A DNA stretch of 64,000 bases. Origin: Cristatella mucedo (taxonomy: Eukaryota > Bryozoa > Phylactolaemata > Cristatellidae). The first letter of the stretch is position 1, and each line of letters starts with the position of its first letter. A model generated the notes under the pieces. That model was not told the DNA's origin and ran no database searches. It worked only from the letters and a program-made list of their open reading frames with translations. Position numbers and translations under genes: made by a program. The stretch spans positions 565,501 to 629,500 of the forward strand of contig WPIO01000099.1 of the NCBI GenBank assembly GCA_009760855.2. Reading direction: 5' to 3'. Below are positions 30,232 to 42,800 of this stretch, piece after piece.

Positions 30232-30765
30232 ATTACCTTGATCGTCGACATCAGCATTTTTGAATTGTGCATCTGTGATCCAACAATGTTTTTATAGTAG
30301 CTAGACTTGGCCTTTGCATGGATCGTTTGTTACGACCTACAGTAGTCCTCATATGCCTGTCGATGGGCAGTTAGTCCTAATTTCAAGCTTGTGCTTATTA
30401 GACCTAGTTAGTTTAATGTCTGTGCTAAACCATAGGCCGTCTGGGAGAGGGTGCAAATATCGCTTAGTCAGAGTCACAAAATCGGAGATATTATCGGAAG
30501 CCGATATATGTGGTAAATGTCAGCTGTGGCAAATTCCCGCACCCTAACTTCTCAGCATCACGTAGTTCTTGAGCCTTTTATCTCGCCATCATCACTGGGC
30601 CACGAATCACGAAGGATGAGTTACAGGGACCCACTTAACGCTGCGATAAATAGATGCGTTTTCAACTTCTTTTTAAATGTAGTCAAGACTGATATGACTT
30701 TACGCAAGTCGGGAGTGAGTTCGAGGCTTTGGGAGCATACGAACTAATGGTACGGTCTCCAAAGG
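30232..30765 (-). mobile_element. Two LINE-B fragments (30232-30480 and 30590-30765)
   Basis: 30232-30480 matches the region 36555-36790 of copy B9 (CGTCGACATCAGCATTTTTG...). 30590-30765 matches the family B C-terminal/3' region (CGAATCACGAAGGATGAG...). Both are reverse-oriented and decayed, and look like the ends of one deleted copy. The sequence between them is unassigned. Confidence 0.7.
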
Positions 30766-31690
30766 AGTCAAGAGAGCAGTTGAGGTAGTGAGTAATAATA
30801 GTAATAATAATAATGCACTTGATAAAGCGCCCTCAGAGAACTCAATCTCTTCCTAGGCGCTTTACAGTTGCTGCAAAGAGTAGCGTGGAAGTATCGGCTC
30901 AGGACCGCTGGAAAGAATGCACCACAGTCGGCAGCAGGAGAGTAGTTGTCGTTGCGTAAGAATTGTGGAAGCGAGTTCCACAGTCTAGGACCTGCAGAGC
31001 TAAAGCTTCTGTCGCCAACGGTCTTTAAGCAGAGGAAAAGAACAGCTAATGTATCGTCCATACAGGATCTGATGGAGAAAGCTGAAACTGGGGCAGCAGC
31101 TCAGCTAGGTACGAAGGAGCCAAGCCGAGGCAGGCCTTATGGGTCAGCGTAAGAACTTTGCTTTGTATCCGTTGATCAACCAGCAGCCATCCTAGCTCTT
31201 TCAGTAAAGGAAACACAAGTTCTAACCTCAGGGATTTGCAAACTAGCCTTGCAGCCATATGCATAGCCATTTGTAGTGGCCTAGTTGCTTTTTTCGGTAG
31301 ACCAGCCTTAAGGGAATTACAATAATCTAGCCAAGATAAAACTAAGGAGCTAATTAAATGTTTGCAAGCCACCATGGAAGACAGCTCCTTATCTTAGATA
31401 GGAATCGGACGTGACGGCTAGCAGTGGAAGCAGTCTTCTTCTGAGTGAAGCTTTTAAAATTGAGGCAGTTATCATAAACGACACCTAAATTTCGAGCTCG
31501 TGGTTATGGTCGCACAACCGCATCATCTATTAGAAGAGCAAAGCCTTCTAATCCAGCCGCACGCTTAGGTTGTCGTATGAACAGCAGCTCAATTTTATCT
31601 CGTTAAGTTTCAAGAAATTATCCGACATCCAGGATCAAATGTCGGCATGGCAAACATTCAATTTATTAGTTGCTGCAGCAGATTCCGACT
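30766..31690 (-). mobile_element. LINE-A copy A5, decayed
   Basis: Matches the RT C-terminal half and 3' side of family A with many differences. A short reverse-oriented LINE-B 3' tail (30797-30878, with AAAGCGCC stem-loop) is inserted in it. Confidence 0.8.
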
Positions 31691-32845
31691 ATTGGGCTTA
31701 TTGCGAAAATGGTTTGAACATCCTTAAATGTATGATTGCAGTTATACGGCATGACTATAATTTCTAATTTAGGAATACAAAATGTATGTATTCCTTTGCT
31801 GACGTATTCATTTCCAAAACATCGGGCATCTCTTTGAAGGTAGATTCTGAAGCTGCAGTAAGTCGCAAGGTCGTGCACAAATATAGGTTAATTAGCAAGG
31901 TCATTTAAACTTGCTAGACAACCTTATAGTGTCTCATTAATCAAACATTCCAAACACCGCTGTCATGGAGCGTATATTCTCGGCAGTGAAAAATTGTACG
32001 TACAGCACAGCCCTTGCAGCATCGCACGGCTAAGGTGAAGAGCGTCGTATGCGAGACCTGCACCCAAGCGATCTGCACACTTCGAGCGATCTGCACAGAG
32101 GACCGAGCAGCTAAAGCTACAGCCGCCATTGCCCCAGCGATTGGGGGCTGTGTGTCACTCGGCTGCCGGTTGCCGAGATTCTGCCACATACGAGCTCCAT
32201 TTCGCCAAATTAAAATTTGGAAGGCTGGTACAAGAACACTCGATGCCGCCAAATCAAATGACGTGCTGACGCGATATGACAAGCGGCAGCCCTTGCAGCC
32301 ATCACTGCAGTCACGTGGCCAGCAGGGAATGCAAGCAGCAACAGCAAAAAAAATTTCATCACAGGTTCAGCCCACTGTCATCCAAGCCCAGTCATGCCAT
32401 GGAACACAAAAAGAAGGTTAAAGACATGACCTAGAAATGTGTATCTGAACAACCTGCAAAATGCCTACCACATAACAAATCTTTGGCAAATCGTATCGCC
32501 ACAACGGTGCATCGCTGGATTTTTGGCGACCCGGCTGATGTCGTTAGTATCCATCCGTTTGGTGACCTTGCCGATAGAGCTTCCATTGTTAAAAGGCACG
32601 GGTGAGATGCACGATTGGAGTAAAAACAGAAAAAACCAACAAACGGCCTGCTCCGTGTTCCCAAAAAACTATAGGCCATATACCATATCACCAGAGAGTT
32701 CATCTCTACGATCCAGTGCAATATGCAAGAAGAGCAAAGGCAATTGAATCGACAGTGGAAGCGATCGAGCTGGAAGCAGATGTGGAGAATGCCCGGCTGT
32801 AGGTCAAGGTGAATGCTCGATGCAGTGCCTGCAGGTTAAGCAAGC
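31691..32845. other. Unassigned sequence downstream of ALDH1L
   Basis: No gene that I can support. Open stretches at 32014-32421 (plus) and around 32440-32810 are GC-richer than the flanks, but they show no recognised domain and no splice structure. They may be decayed mobile-element coding sequence or 3' untranslated sequence of ALDH1L. No confident polyadenylation signal for ALDH1L was found. Confidence 0.3.
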
Positions 32846-32901
32846 TTAGTACTCAACGGTCACCACCTTGGTTCGCAAGTACTCGTTGAGTGCTTCTTCA
32901 C
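32846..32901 (-). CDS. ALDH1L: ALDH1L terminal exon
   Basis: 56 bp encoding [17 protein letters not shown] and TAA (32846-32848). Acceptor CTTTCAG. It is separated from the previous exon by a 10.5-kb intron full of LINEs. Confidence 0.88.
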
Positions 32902-35900
32902 CTGAAAGCAAACAACAGAGCACTTGGTAAGGCAGACCAAATTAACGTTTAGCAAATAATCTAAATAAATACCTCCTCTTTGGAAAGATTTTCCGGCCCT
33001 TTACTGGCAGCTCTACTATTGCTGTACAACTCCTCTGCCTATAAAACGATGCTGCACCTCTCACGTCATCGGTGCATGTGAGCCCGAGAGCATGGGTATG
33101 TCCGAGGGTGCAGTGTGTTCGAGCGGGCTTGTGTGTGTGTGTGAAGAATGTTGGTATTTCGGTCTATAAATCCATATGCCATGAAGACTGAGTACAAAAA
33201 AATATAATTCATTTGGTTATCGCCCTAAATTAACTTAATCTCTATTCAGGTGCTTCATGTATACTACAGGGCTCGAGCCCGAGACCTTGGCCAGACCTTG
33301 GTAGGAGCAAGCACCTTAACCACTGGGCCAAACCAGCAAGCTGTGGGACCAAAACTGGCAGCATGTGTGCCCAACGAGCATTGCAATCAGGCAACGACAT
33401 GCATAAACGTGTGCATGTGCTTGAACAAGTACGAATGCATGCATGCATGTGTACAGATATATACATATTCCGACCTATCATCATAGGTAATTTGCTATAA
33501 CACGACACTAGCTGACGTGCCAGGCGAGTTTGCACACCTGACAAAGCCCACTGTGTGCCCTCGCCCAGACGGCGTATGGTTTACCAGACATTAAAATAGC
33601 TAGTTCTACTGAGCAAAAGCTTGAAAAACCATACACAAGATCAGGATTGACTGTACATCGACAGACATACGAGAACTACTGCAAATCGTAACAATCGATC
33701 CGAGCAAAGGCCAGGTCTAGCTTCTATAAAAAACATTGTTGAATCTTAGATGCACAATCCAAAAATGCTGATATCGACGATCAACCATCTCCTCAGCCGT
33801 TCCCAGGTGGGCTCCTTACCTAGTGATCCCTATAGTGAGTGAGTGAGCCGTGATGGCTCGCTAGGTAAGGCAGTTGCTTTTCACGACCTCCGCCCTGGGG
33901 TCGTGGGTTCGAATCCTGTGGTGGGCGATCTTTTATCGCCGCTGCAAGAGGTGGTGATAGCCGTAAAGGCTCTTCTGTCGCTGTACAAAAGAGGCTGTTA
34001 AATCAGCTAGTATATTTTTAGTGATCTAGCTTATCATTTTTCTAGCTTCTTTGTCCAGAAGATGGAAACGATCAGGTAGTCCAGCCCTACGATTGCAGCA
34101 CCCCCAAAATACTCAAGAAATTAAGCAAATACCACAGCCTCTTTTCTACGGTTTTATCAAAGACACTGGAACGAGTCGTGGCAGACCAGCTGAACTCATA
34201 TATTGAACTTCAAACCTTGCTAGTAAGTTGGAGCCTGGTTTTATGGCTAATAACACCACAGAGTCAGCATTGCTTCGGGTGTACAATGACCTACTAAGGA
34301 ATGCAGAATAGGTAGAGCTTCTCTGTTTTTTCCTCCATCTTTCAGCAGCTTTTGATACTATCGATCGCCGAGTCCTTCTTGAGCGCCTCTCATCTCGCCT
34401 GGGCATCACTGGCACTGCTCTGCAATGGCTCAGGTCCTATCTCAGTGGGAAACTCCGGTGTTGATGTGAATGGACAAAGATTATCCGAGAACCTCTGAAA
34501 TATGGAATACCACTGGACTCTGTGCTTGATCCAGTTCTTTACACGGTTTATACTCTCCCTCTTGCCGTTGTGATTGCCAAGCACAATCAGTACCTTCACT
34601 TTGATCCCTCCCAGCCTTCAAGCACCTCGAATTCTAAATAATTAAAATAAATGAATGCTAGCTGATTAAACAGCCTCTTTTTGTATAGCGACAGAAGCCT
34701 TTACGGCTTTCACCACCACTTGTAGTGGCGATAAAGGATCGCCCACCGCAGGAGTCGAACCCACGACCTCGGGACCGAGGTCGTAAAAGCAACCGCATTA
34801 CCTAGTGTGAATTCTCTCAACTCCTATAATAATAATAATAATATTGCACTTGATAAAGCGCCCTCAGAGAACTTAATCTCTTTCTAGGCGCTTTACATTT
34901 GCTGCAAAGTGATACGCAATAGAATAGTAAGTAAAATCATGCTTGAAAAACAAACAAAATGAATAACATGGTTAGGGGTTACATGCACTGGGTCAGCATG
35001 CAAATGTGGTTAGTGGTAGCATGCACAGTGTCAGCACTCATAAGCACATCGAGGACGAATCACAACGACCCACTAAATGCTGTCCTAAATAGGTATGTTT
35101 TTAAGTTTCTTTTAAATGTGGTCAGGTCAGGGGATGTTCTGATGCAGGTCGGGAGGGAGTTCCAGGCTGTGGGAGCATACGAGCTAAATGCACGGTCTCC
35201 AAAGGATTTAAGGTTTGTACGAGGTATTTCTAGACTGTTGGATTCCGAAAAGCAGGTGGTACGATGCTTTGCCTGATGGGGTAGTATCTCTGAAAGATAG
35301 GCTGGAGCCATAGAATGAAGAGACCTAAAAGTGAGCGACAAAACCTTGAAGTCAATCCGTTGCTTGACTGGTAGCCAGTGCAGGTCGGCGAGAAGTGGAG
35401 TAATGTGGCAACTGCGACGCTCACGACAGACAAGCCTAGCTGCAGAGTTTTGCACCAGCTGCAATCGCCTGATCGCACATGCTGGTAGGCCAGTAAGCAG
35501 TGAGTTGCAGAAGTCGAGACGAGATGTCACGAATGCATGGACCAACTTGGACGTGGTATCCTTATCTAAACAAGCCCTAATTTTAGCAATGTTATGAAGC
35601 TGAAAATAGGCAGATTTGACTGTGGAGCTGATGTGGTCGTCTAACGAGAGGTCGCTTTGGAATATGACACCTAGATTTCGAGCTGATGCAACTGGAGATA
35701 TGCTGGCAGAGCCAATTTTGAAAGTCAGCCTTTCCAATTTCTGAATAACACTAGGTTTGCCCATAACTAGTAAGTTAGTTTTATCATCGTTTAGTTTTAG
35801 AAAATTTGCTGCCATCCATGATCGGGTGTCATCAATGCATGCAGTAAGTGAGTTGAGAGAATTTGAGGTGCTCGAAGGCTGGGAGGGATCAAAGCAAAGG

Positions 35901-38900
35901 TACAACTGAGTGTCATCCGCATAGACAAACAAGAAGAGACACTCTACCCATGTCTGCATTCCTAAGTAGGTCGTTGTATACCCGAAGCAATGCTGACTCT
36001 GTGGAGTGATTAGCTCTAAAGCCAGACTGGAACTTACTAGCAAGGTGTGAGGTTTCGATATACGAGTTCAGCTGGTCTGCCACGACCGGTTCCAGTGTCT
36101 TTGATAGGAATGGTAGAAGGGAGACTGGGCGGTAGTTGCTTAAGTTCTCTTGGTCTAGTGTAGCTTTCTTGAGAAGTGGCCTGACTACAGCTTTTTTGAA
36201 AGGTGCTGGGACCTGACCTGAGGCTAATGACATATTAATGATGTTGGTTATGCATGGCAGCAGCAGATCAATGCAACGTAGGAGCAGGACAGTGGGAATA
36301 GGGTCCAGTGGACTTGTTGTCTTCTTTGATTGAGATACGAGCTTTAGGACTACGTCACTGGTGACCTGTTTAAATGCAGACATTGAGGCGCAGCCAGGAA
36401 CCGAGGAACAGCATTCTAGTGGGAAGGTTGTCATCGCAGGGATGGATTCCCTGATTTTGTCTATCTTCTGCACAAAGAATCGAGAGAAGCGATCGGCTAG
36501 ATCATCACAAGGATCATCAGGTAAGGAGCTAACCTGGGAACGGTTGAGGAGATGGTTTATTGTCGACATCAGCATTTTTGGATTGTGCATCTGTGATTCA
36601 ACAATGTTTCTATAGAAGCTAGACTTAGCCTTTGCTAGGATCGATTGGTACGACCTACAGTAGTCTTCATATGCCTGTCGATGGACAGTTAGTCCGGATC
36701 TTTTGTATGCCTTTTCAAGCTTTCGTTTAGTAGACTTGGCTAGTTTAATGTCTGTGGTAAACCATAGGCCGTCTGGGCGGGGGCGCACAGTGCGCTTTGT
36801 CAAAGGTGCAAACTCGTCGAGCGTGTCAGCTAGTGTCGTGTTGTAACAATCTACCAGTGATGACAGATCGGAGGGAGGACTGAGCAGCAAAGGTGAAGCA
36901 GATATGCTCGCACGGACAGCATCGATGTCAAGGGTCTTGAGGTTTCGCGATTCACAGGTTATTTTAGAGGAGAATGTGGGCACACACTGTAGATTGAATG
37001 AGATCTGCATGTGGTCAGATAAGCAGGATTTGGTGATAACTGGTGATGACAAAGTGCAGTTATATGAGAAAAATTTGGTCGAGTGTGTGACCCTTGATGT
37101 GGGTAGGGCCATGCACATGAGCCACAAGAGATAATGAGTCTGTCAATGTACGAAATTCGGTGCTGAAAGCGTCAGATAAGTTATCAAAGTGAACGTTGAA
37201 ATCACCCATAACGAGGAAGGATCGATTTCTTGCACACAGAATCGAAATGAGATCGGAGAAATCTGAGATAAAGGAGGATTTGGTACCTGGTGGGCGATAG
37301 ACTACTGCCACTATCGGTAGCTTGTTTTCGGGTGAGACCAGGACAATTGATTCAAAAGACTGCTTCGAGGGTACCGCAAATGGCTTGAAGTTGAATTTCG
37401 AGCGCACGATCATAGCAACTCCACCTCCAGTTTTGATTGATCTAGGGGTGTGAAAGAACGTGAAACCAGATGGAGTAGCGTCTTTAATTGTCGGGCAGTT
37501 TATCGATTTCAGCCAAGTTTCAGTTAGGGCGAGCAGGTCGATACCATTTTCAGAAATAAGGTCGTTTATTACTAGAGTCCTATACCGCATGTATCGATGA
37601 CGTCTGCACATAGATGGCAGCAAATTTTTTTAAATTGAATTATGATAAAACCAACTTACTAGTTATGGGCAAACCAAGTGTGATTCAGAAATTGGAATGT
37701 TGAATGCTCACAGTCGGTTTTGCCTGCATATCTCCTGTTGGATCTGCACGAATTATAGGTGTCATGTTCCAAAGTGACCTTTCGTAAGACGACCACATCA
37801 GCTCCACAATCAAGTCTGCCTACTTTCAGTTACATAATATTGCTATAATTCGGGCTTGTTCAGATAGCGATACCCCATCTAAATTGGCCCATGCATCTGT
37901 GTCATCCGGTCTTGACTTCTGTAACTCACTGCTTGCTGGCCTACCAGCTTGTGTACTCAGGCGCTTACAGCTGGTGCAAAACTCCGCAGCTAGGCTTGTC
38001 TGTCGTGAGCTTCACAGTTGCCACGTCATACCATTTCTTGCCGACCTGCACTGGCTCACAGTCAAGCGACACATCGACTTCAAGGTTTTGTCACTTACTT
38101 TCAGGTCCCTTCATTCTTTGGCTCCAGCCTACCTATCCGATCTACTCCCCCACCAGGCTAAGCATCGTACCACCAACAAAGCACCAAGAGAGAGATTAAA
38201 TTCTCTGAGGGTGCTTTATCAAGTGCATTATTATTATTATTATTATTAACTATTCGAAATGTAACTGTTTACCTATACCTCGTACAAACCTCAAATCCTT
38301 TGGATATCGTACATTTAGCTCGTATGCTCCCAAAGCCTGGAACTCACTCTCGACTTCCGTCACGACATCCTCTGACTAGAACAAATTTAAAAAGACATTA
38401 AAAACAAACCTATTTATGACAGCATTTGGTGGGTTCCCGCAATTTGTCCATTATGTGCTAAAAAGACATTAAAAACAAACCTATTTATGACAGCATTTGG
38501 TGGGTTCCCGCAATTTGTCCATTATGTGCTTATGCATGATGACACTGTTGCACGCTGCCGCTAACCACACTTGCATGCCGACCCTGTGCATGTTACTCAT
38601 AACCATGTTATTCATGTTGTTTATCAAGCATGATATCACGTTTTAAGCATTTGATCATGCTTCCTTTGCAGCAATTGTAAAGCATCTAGAAAGATATTGA
38701 GTTCTCTGAGGGCACTTTATCAAATTTATTATCGTTATTGTTATATACTGTAGGCATTGTAACGTAATGCAATTTCTCTCCGTTTGTAACTCTACAACGC
38801 CACAAAGACTACGCGGGCATCATGCAGGAGAGTTCGGAATAGTGAACTCACAGCATAAACGGCTTATGGTATGCATTCGGTAGCCAAAAGACTTCATCTC

Positions 38901-39541
38901 ACTCAGCAAAGAGAAAGTGGGAAGCATAGCAATCATGAGAGCAGTTTAGGTAGTGAGTAACATGGAAGTAGCAGCAGAGGATGACTGAAAAGAATGTGCC
39001 ATAGTAGGCAGCAGGATATATCATTGCATAAGAATCGTGGAAGTGAGTTCCACAGTTTAGGTCCTGCAGCAAAAGCTTCTGTTGCCAAAGGTCTTTAAGT
39101 GGAGGAATTGAGCAGCTAATCAATTGTCCATACAGGACCTGAGGGCACGAGGAGGCTGAAGCTGGTGAAGCAATTCAGCTAGGTATGGAGAAGCCAAGCC
39201 GTAGTGGACTTTTGTGGGTCAGCGTAAGAACTTTGCTCTGTATCCGTTGATTAGCCGGCAGCCACCCGCCCTAGCTCTTTTAGCAAAGGAAACACATGGT
39301 CAAACCTCTGGGATTTGAAAACTAGCCTTTCAGCCATATTCATAGCCAGCTGCAGTGGCCGTGTGGCTTTTTTCGATTGGCCAGCCAAACGGGAATTACA
39401 ATAATCTAGCCGAGACAAAACTCAAAACTAAGGAGCCAGTTTAATTTTTTGTAAGCCACCGTGGAAGACAGCTCCTAATCTTCGATAGAGATCGGACATG
39501 ATGGCATTGTATGTGCATGTATATATACATATGCATATATA

Positions 39542-39577
<36 letters not shown>

Positions 39578-39745
39578 ATGTGTGTGTGCATATTAACAAT
39601 TAAAGCTTTCGTGGCGGACCTCGACATTGGGGGCGGCTTTGCATCTCTATGCCATAACCCTGCTCCTGAATCGGAGACCCGGGTAGCACTGCAACCCCTG
39701 GCAGGGCAGGGCATCACCGGCCAATTTATACATGCAAGTTGAATA

Positions 39746-39836
<91 letters not shown>

Positions 39837-42800
39837 TGCAGGTCTTGAATGTGAAATAGGCCTCAGTAGTGGGCGAGTGGCTCGTATGATTAAAATTAGC
39901 TATAGATTACTGAGCTATAGCCTTAAGACGCTTAACAGGCATGGCAATAAGGCTAGTAAGCAGACCACGCTCAGGTCGGCCAAGGAAGACAACTCAGCAG
40001 GACGAATTTCGCCTGAAGATGCCGGCCTTTTGGCAACAGAACACGTCACTCTGGGAGCTATCTTAGTCGATGGCAACTACTAACAGCACGATCATAAGCA
40101 TAGAGAAAGTGCTAGGGATGGGTTTCCACAGATGGCATGTTGAGAAGGGCTGCTTTTGCTTACTGAGTGACACAGACGAGATCGTTGCAGATGGGCCTAT
40201 GAGCAAGCCCACCAGAGGGCGGCCAATTGGTGGTGAGTTGTATGGACTGACAAGTTAAACCTCACGCTTTTCGGCAAACAAAGAACATCCATAAGTCGTT
40301 CAAATGACAAGGTGTAGCAGCCTGACGATCTCCGGCCAACGGTGAAATCTGATGGAGGAAGTATCATGGTTTGGAGCTGCTATGCTCCACTGGAGTCAGA
40401 GTTCTGCACCCTATTAATGGACTTACGGAATAGCATTGTACATTGCTCTGGTAAAAAAATGAGATTTCAAGTGCCTGAGCTCTTCTGACAGAACCGTTAC
40501 ATTTTGCAGCAGGACAATGACCCGACGCATACAGCAAAAGCTTCAAAAAGGATGTTTACTGATGCAGCTGTCGGATATATAATTCAAAAAGTATATAATT
40601 AATTTGCATAGTGCCCAAAGAGAACTTAATCTCTATTAAGGTGCTTCACATAAGCCACCGGGCTCGAGCCCATGACCTTGGTCATTAACTACATTCAACT
40701 TGAACTTGGTTCGAAGAGAACACCTTAGCCACTGGGCCAAACTAGAGTGGCATATCTATAAAAACTAATCTCATTCCTAGCTACTGAAAAAGAAGCATGT
40801 CAATTGCTTTGTCATAATATGCACAATTTCAGCATGCAAAGGCACCAAGTCAGTCGGAAGAGTGGGTAATGCGATACAAAGTCTGATTCATGTGTATTTC
40901 CGAAAGGTAGGCCGGAAAAAAGAGAATGAATGGATCTAAAAGTATCCAACGACGAATCCTTGAAGTCAATATGCTGCTTGATGGAGAGCTGGAACAGATG
41001 GCTGGGAAGTGGGATGATGTGGCAGTTACAACGTTCACGACAGACAAGCCTAACCGTAGAGTACTACACAAAAAGTAAATCGTACAGAACAACTGGAAGA
41101 AGTATGAGCAGTCTTGAACAGAAGTCTATATGCTATGTCAAAAATATATCAGCCACGAGTGGGCCAAATCTGTCAACTGACCTAAATCCCATAGAACATC
41201 ATTGGGATAAGTTAAAGTATCGTCTGATGTGCGATTCTGTGCCTGCTAGAACTCTGGAAGAGATGTTCAGGCTGCTGCAGCACAGGTGGAATACTATTAC
41301 CCTTGAGACATGTAAGAGTTCGCCAGACTCTGTGGTGTAGCTTTTAAGAAAGGTTATTAAAAACCATAGAGGACCGACCTCTTAATAAACTATTTGCAAT
41401 GTACATAGTATTTTTATTTATGCGAAATGCTAGGCGTGCATTTTAGCATATATTTTGCAGAAATTCACGGTGTACTCTTCTGTAGACTCAAGTTGAAAAC
41501 CGTCTGCCGGCACATGGTGGCCGGCATCATTTCGGAACGAATAAGACTTATGTAAAGGAGTGTATGTATATCGGACTGTAACTGCATAGAGTCAATAAGA
41601 TTAAGGGAATGCTACACCAAAGAGTTTTCTATAGCTTCTGCCATTAACAACCTTAAAAGCAAAGAAAGAGTTACAGCTAATAATTATGACTGAGAAGAGC
41701 CAAGGACCAGCTGGGCTAAAAGCTGCTGCAGCTGTAATTAAGCCAAGTATGAAGGATCTAAGAATAGTAGGCTTTTCGGGTCTGTTTAAGGACTTTTTTG
41801 TGGTTGGTGATACAGCTGGCTCAATAAATTACTGAATTCTTTTGATTGAAAGGCCAAACTAGAGGCTACAAGTACACCAAAATACTGCAATTAAAAAAAT
41901 AACACGATCGTTCGAGCAGTACACGAGAAATAGGCTAATCAAGCACGTGAGTGCCCATTGAAAGCCAATACTTTGAAGACTTAAGCTGAATTTCGAACAA
42001 AACATAGTGTCGACACAACTCGCACAGTGGTTTAAAGATTTTGTTGGATCCTAGCCAATGCTTAGATACAGAAGCCCAGGCTAGAGATAGCTAATAAAGC
42101 TGCAGGCGATCTTTAGCCAGCCATATATCTGCCCTGACTAACTGCCGACCGAGTATGGAGAACGATTAATACATGCTAAGAGAAAGAGCTGGCTAATAGT
42201 ACACCACAGTCGTAGAAGGACGATCTTACAGATGCAGGCAAATACAGTCGAGCAGATGAGCGAAACCTGACAAAAATGTACGAGCCATGATGTTAGCAGG
42301 GGTCTCAATGAACGGCTGGCCACAGATTAGGAAAATTCTGCTTGTTCACTTTTATAGCAACATTATCTCTGGTTCCGAATCGATTGCTGTACACGTTTTC
42401 ATTAGTGAGACTATGGTTAAGTCATCTGCTGACGAAATAGCAGCTTGATGGGGCTATCGTCAACCCTCGTAAACATGTTAATAATGATAATTATATTAAT
42501 ACTTTTGACAAAGCGCCCTCAAAGAACTCAATCTCTTTCTAGGCGCTTTACAATTACTACAAAGGAAGCACGATCGAATAGTATTGCATTGATGTGCAAG
42601 TGTGGCCTTCAACAGCAACTCCAAAGAAAGAAGTAACTTCAAAATAAACGGCAAAAGGTGGTCAGCTGTGCTAATGACCACGGAAAAAGGAATACTGACT
42701 TAAGCGGGAAAAACGATCGCCTTCAGGTGGCAAATGAAACTAGGGATAGCAACTACTAGATCGGGCCGTTATGGCATCACGACAGCCAGCTGCAAGTTCT

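Larger units (their letters stand above)
33538..34824 (+). mobile_element. LINE-B copy B8, decayed, carrying two SINEs
   Basis: Forward-oriented traces of family B from the region before the RT (GCCCAGACGGCGTATGGTTTACC) to TTCTCTCAACTC, with many indels. It is interrupted by SINE-1 copies at about 33840-34018 and 34636-34808. Confidence 0.75.
39840..41345 (+). pseudogene. Tc1-like transposase remnant with nested insertions
   Basis: Traces in several frames. The N-terminal part has a helix-turn-helix region ([19 protein letters not shown]) and the [11 protein letters not shown] linker typical of Tc1. The middle has VMVWGCY and [18 protein letters not shown] (second catalytic Asp). The C-terminal part [17 protein letters not shown] (Glu/Asp region) ends at TAG 41338-41340. 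SINE-2 (40603-40757) and a LINE-B fragment (about 40850-41075) are inserted between the last two parts. Inactive. Confidence 0.75.

Noticed and set aside
32014-32810. Open frames downstream of ALDH1L as a host gene
   Set aside because: No start or splice context, no domain, and biased composition. Left as unassigned.
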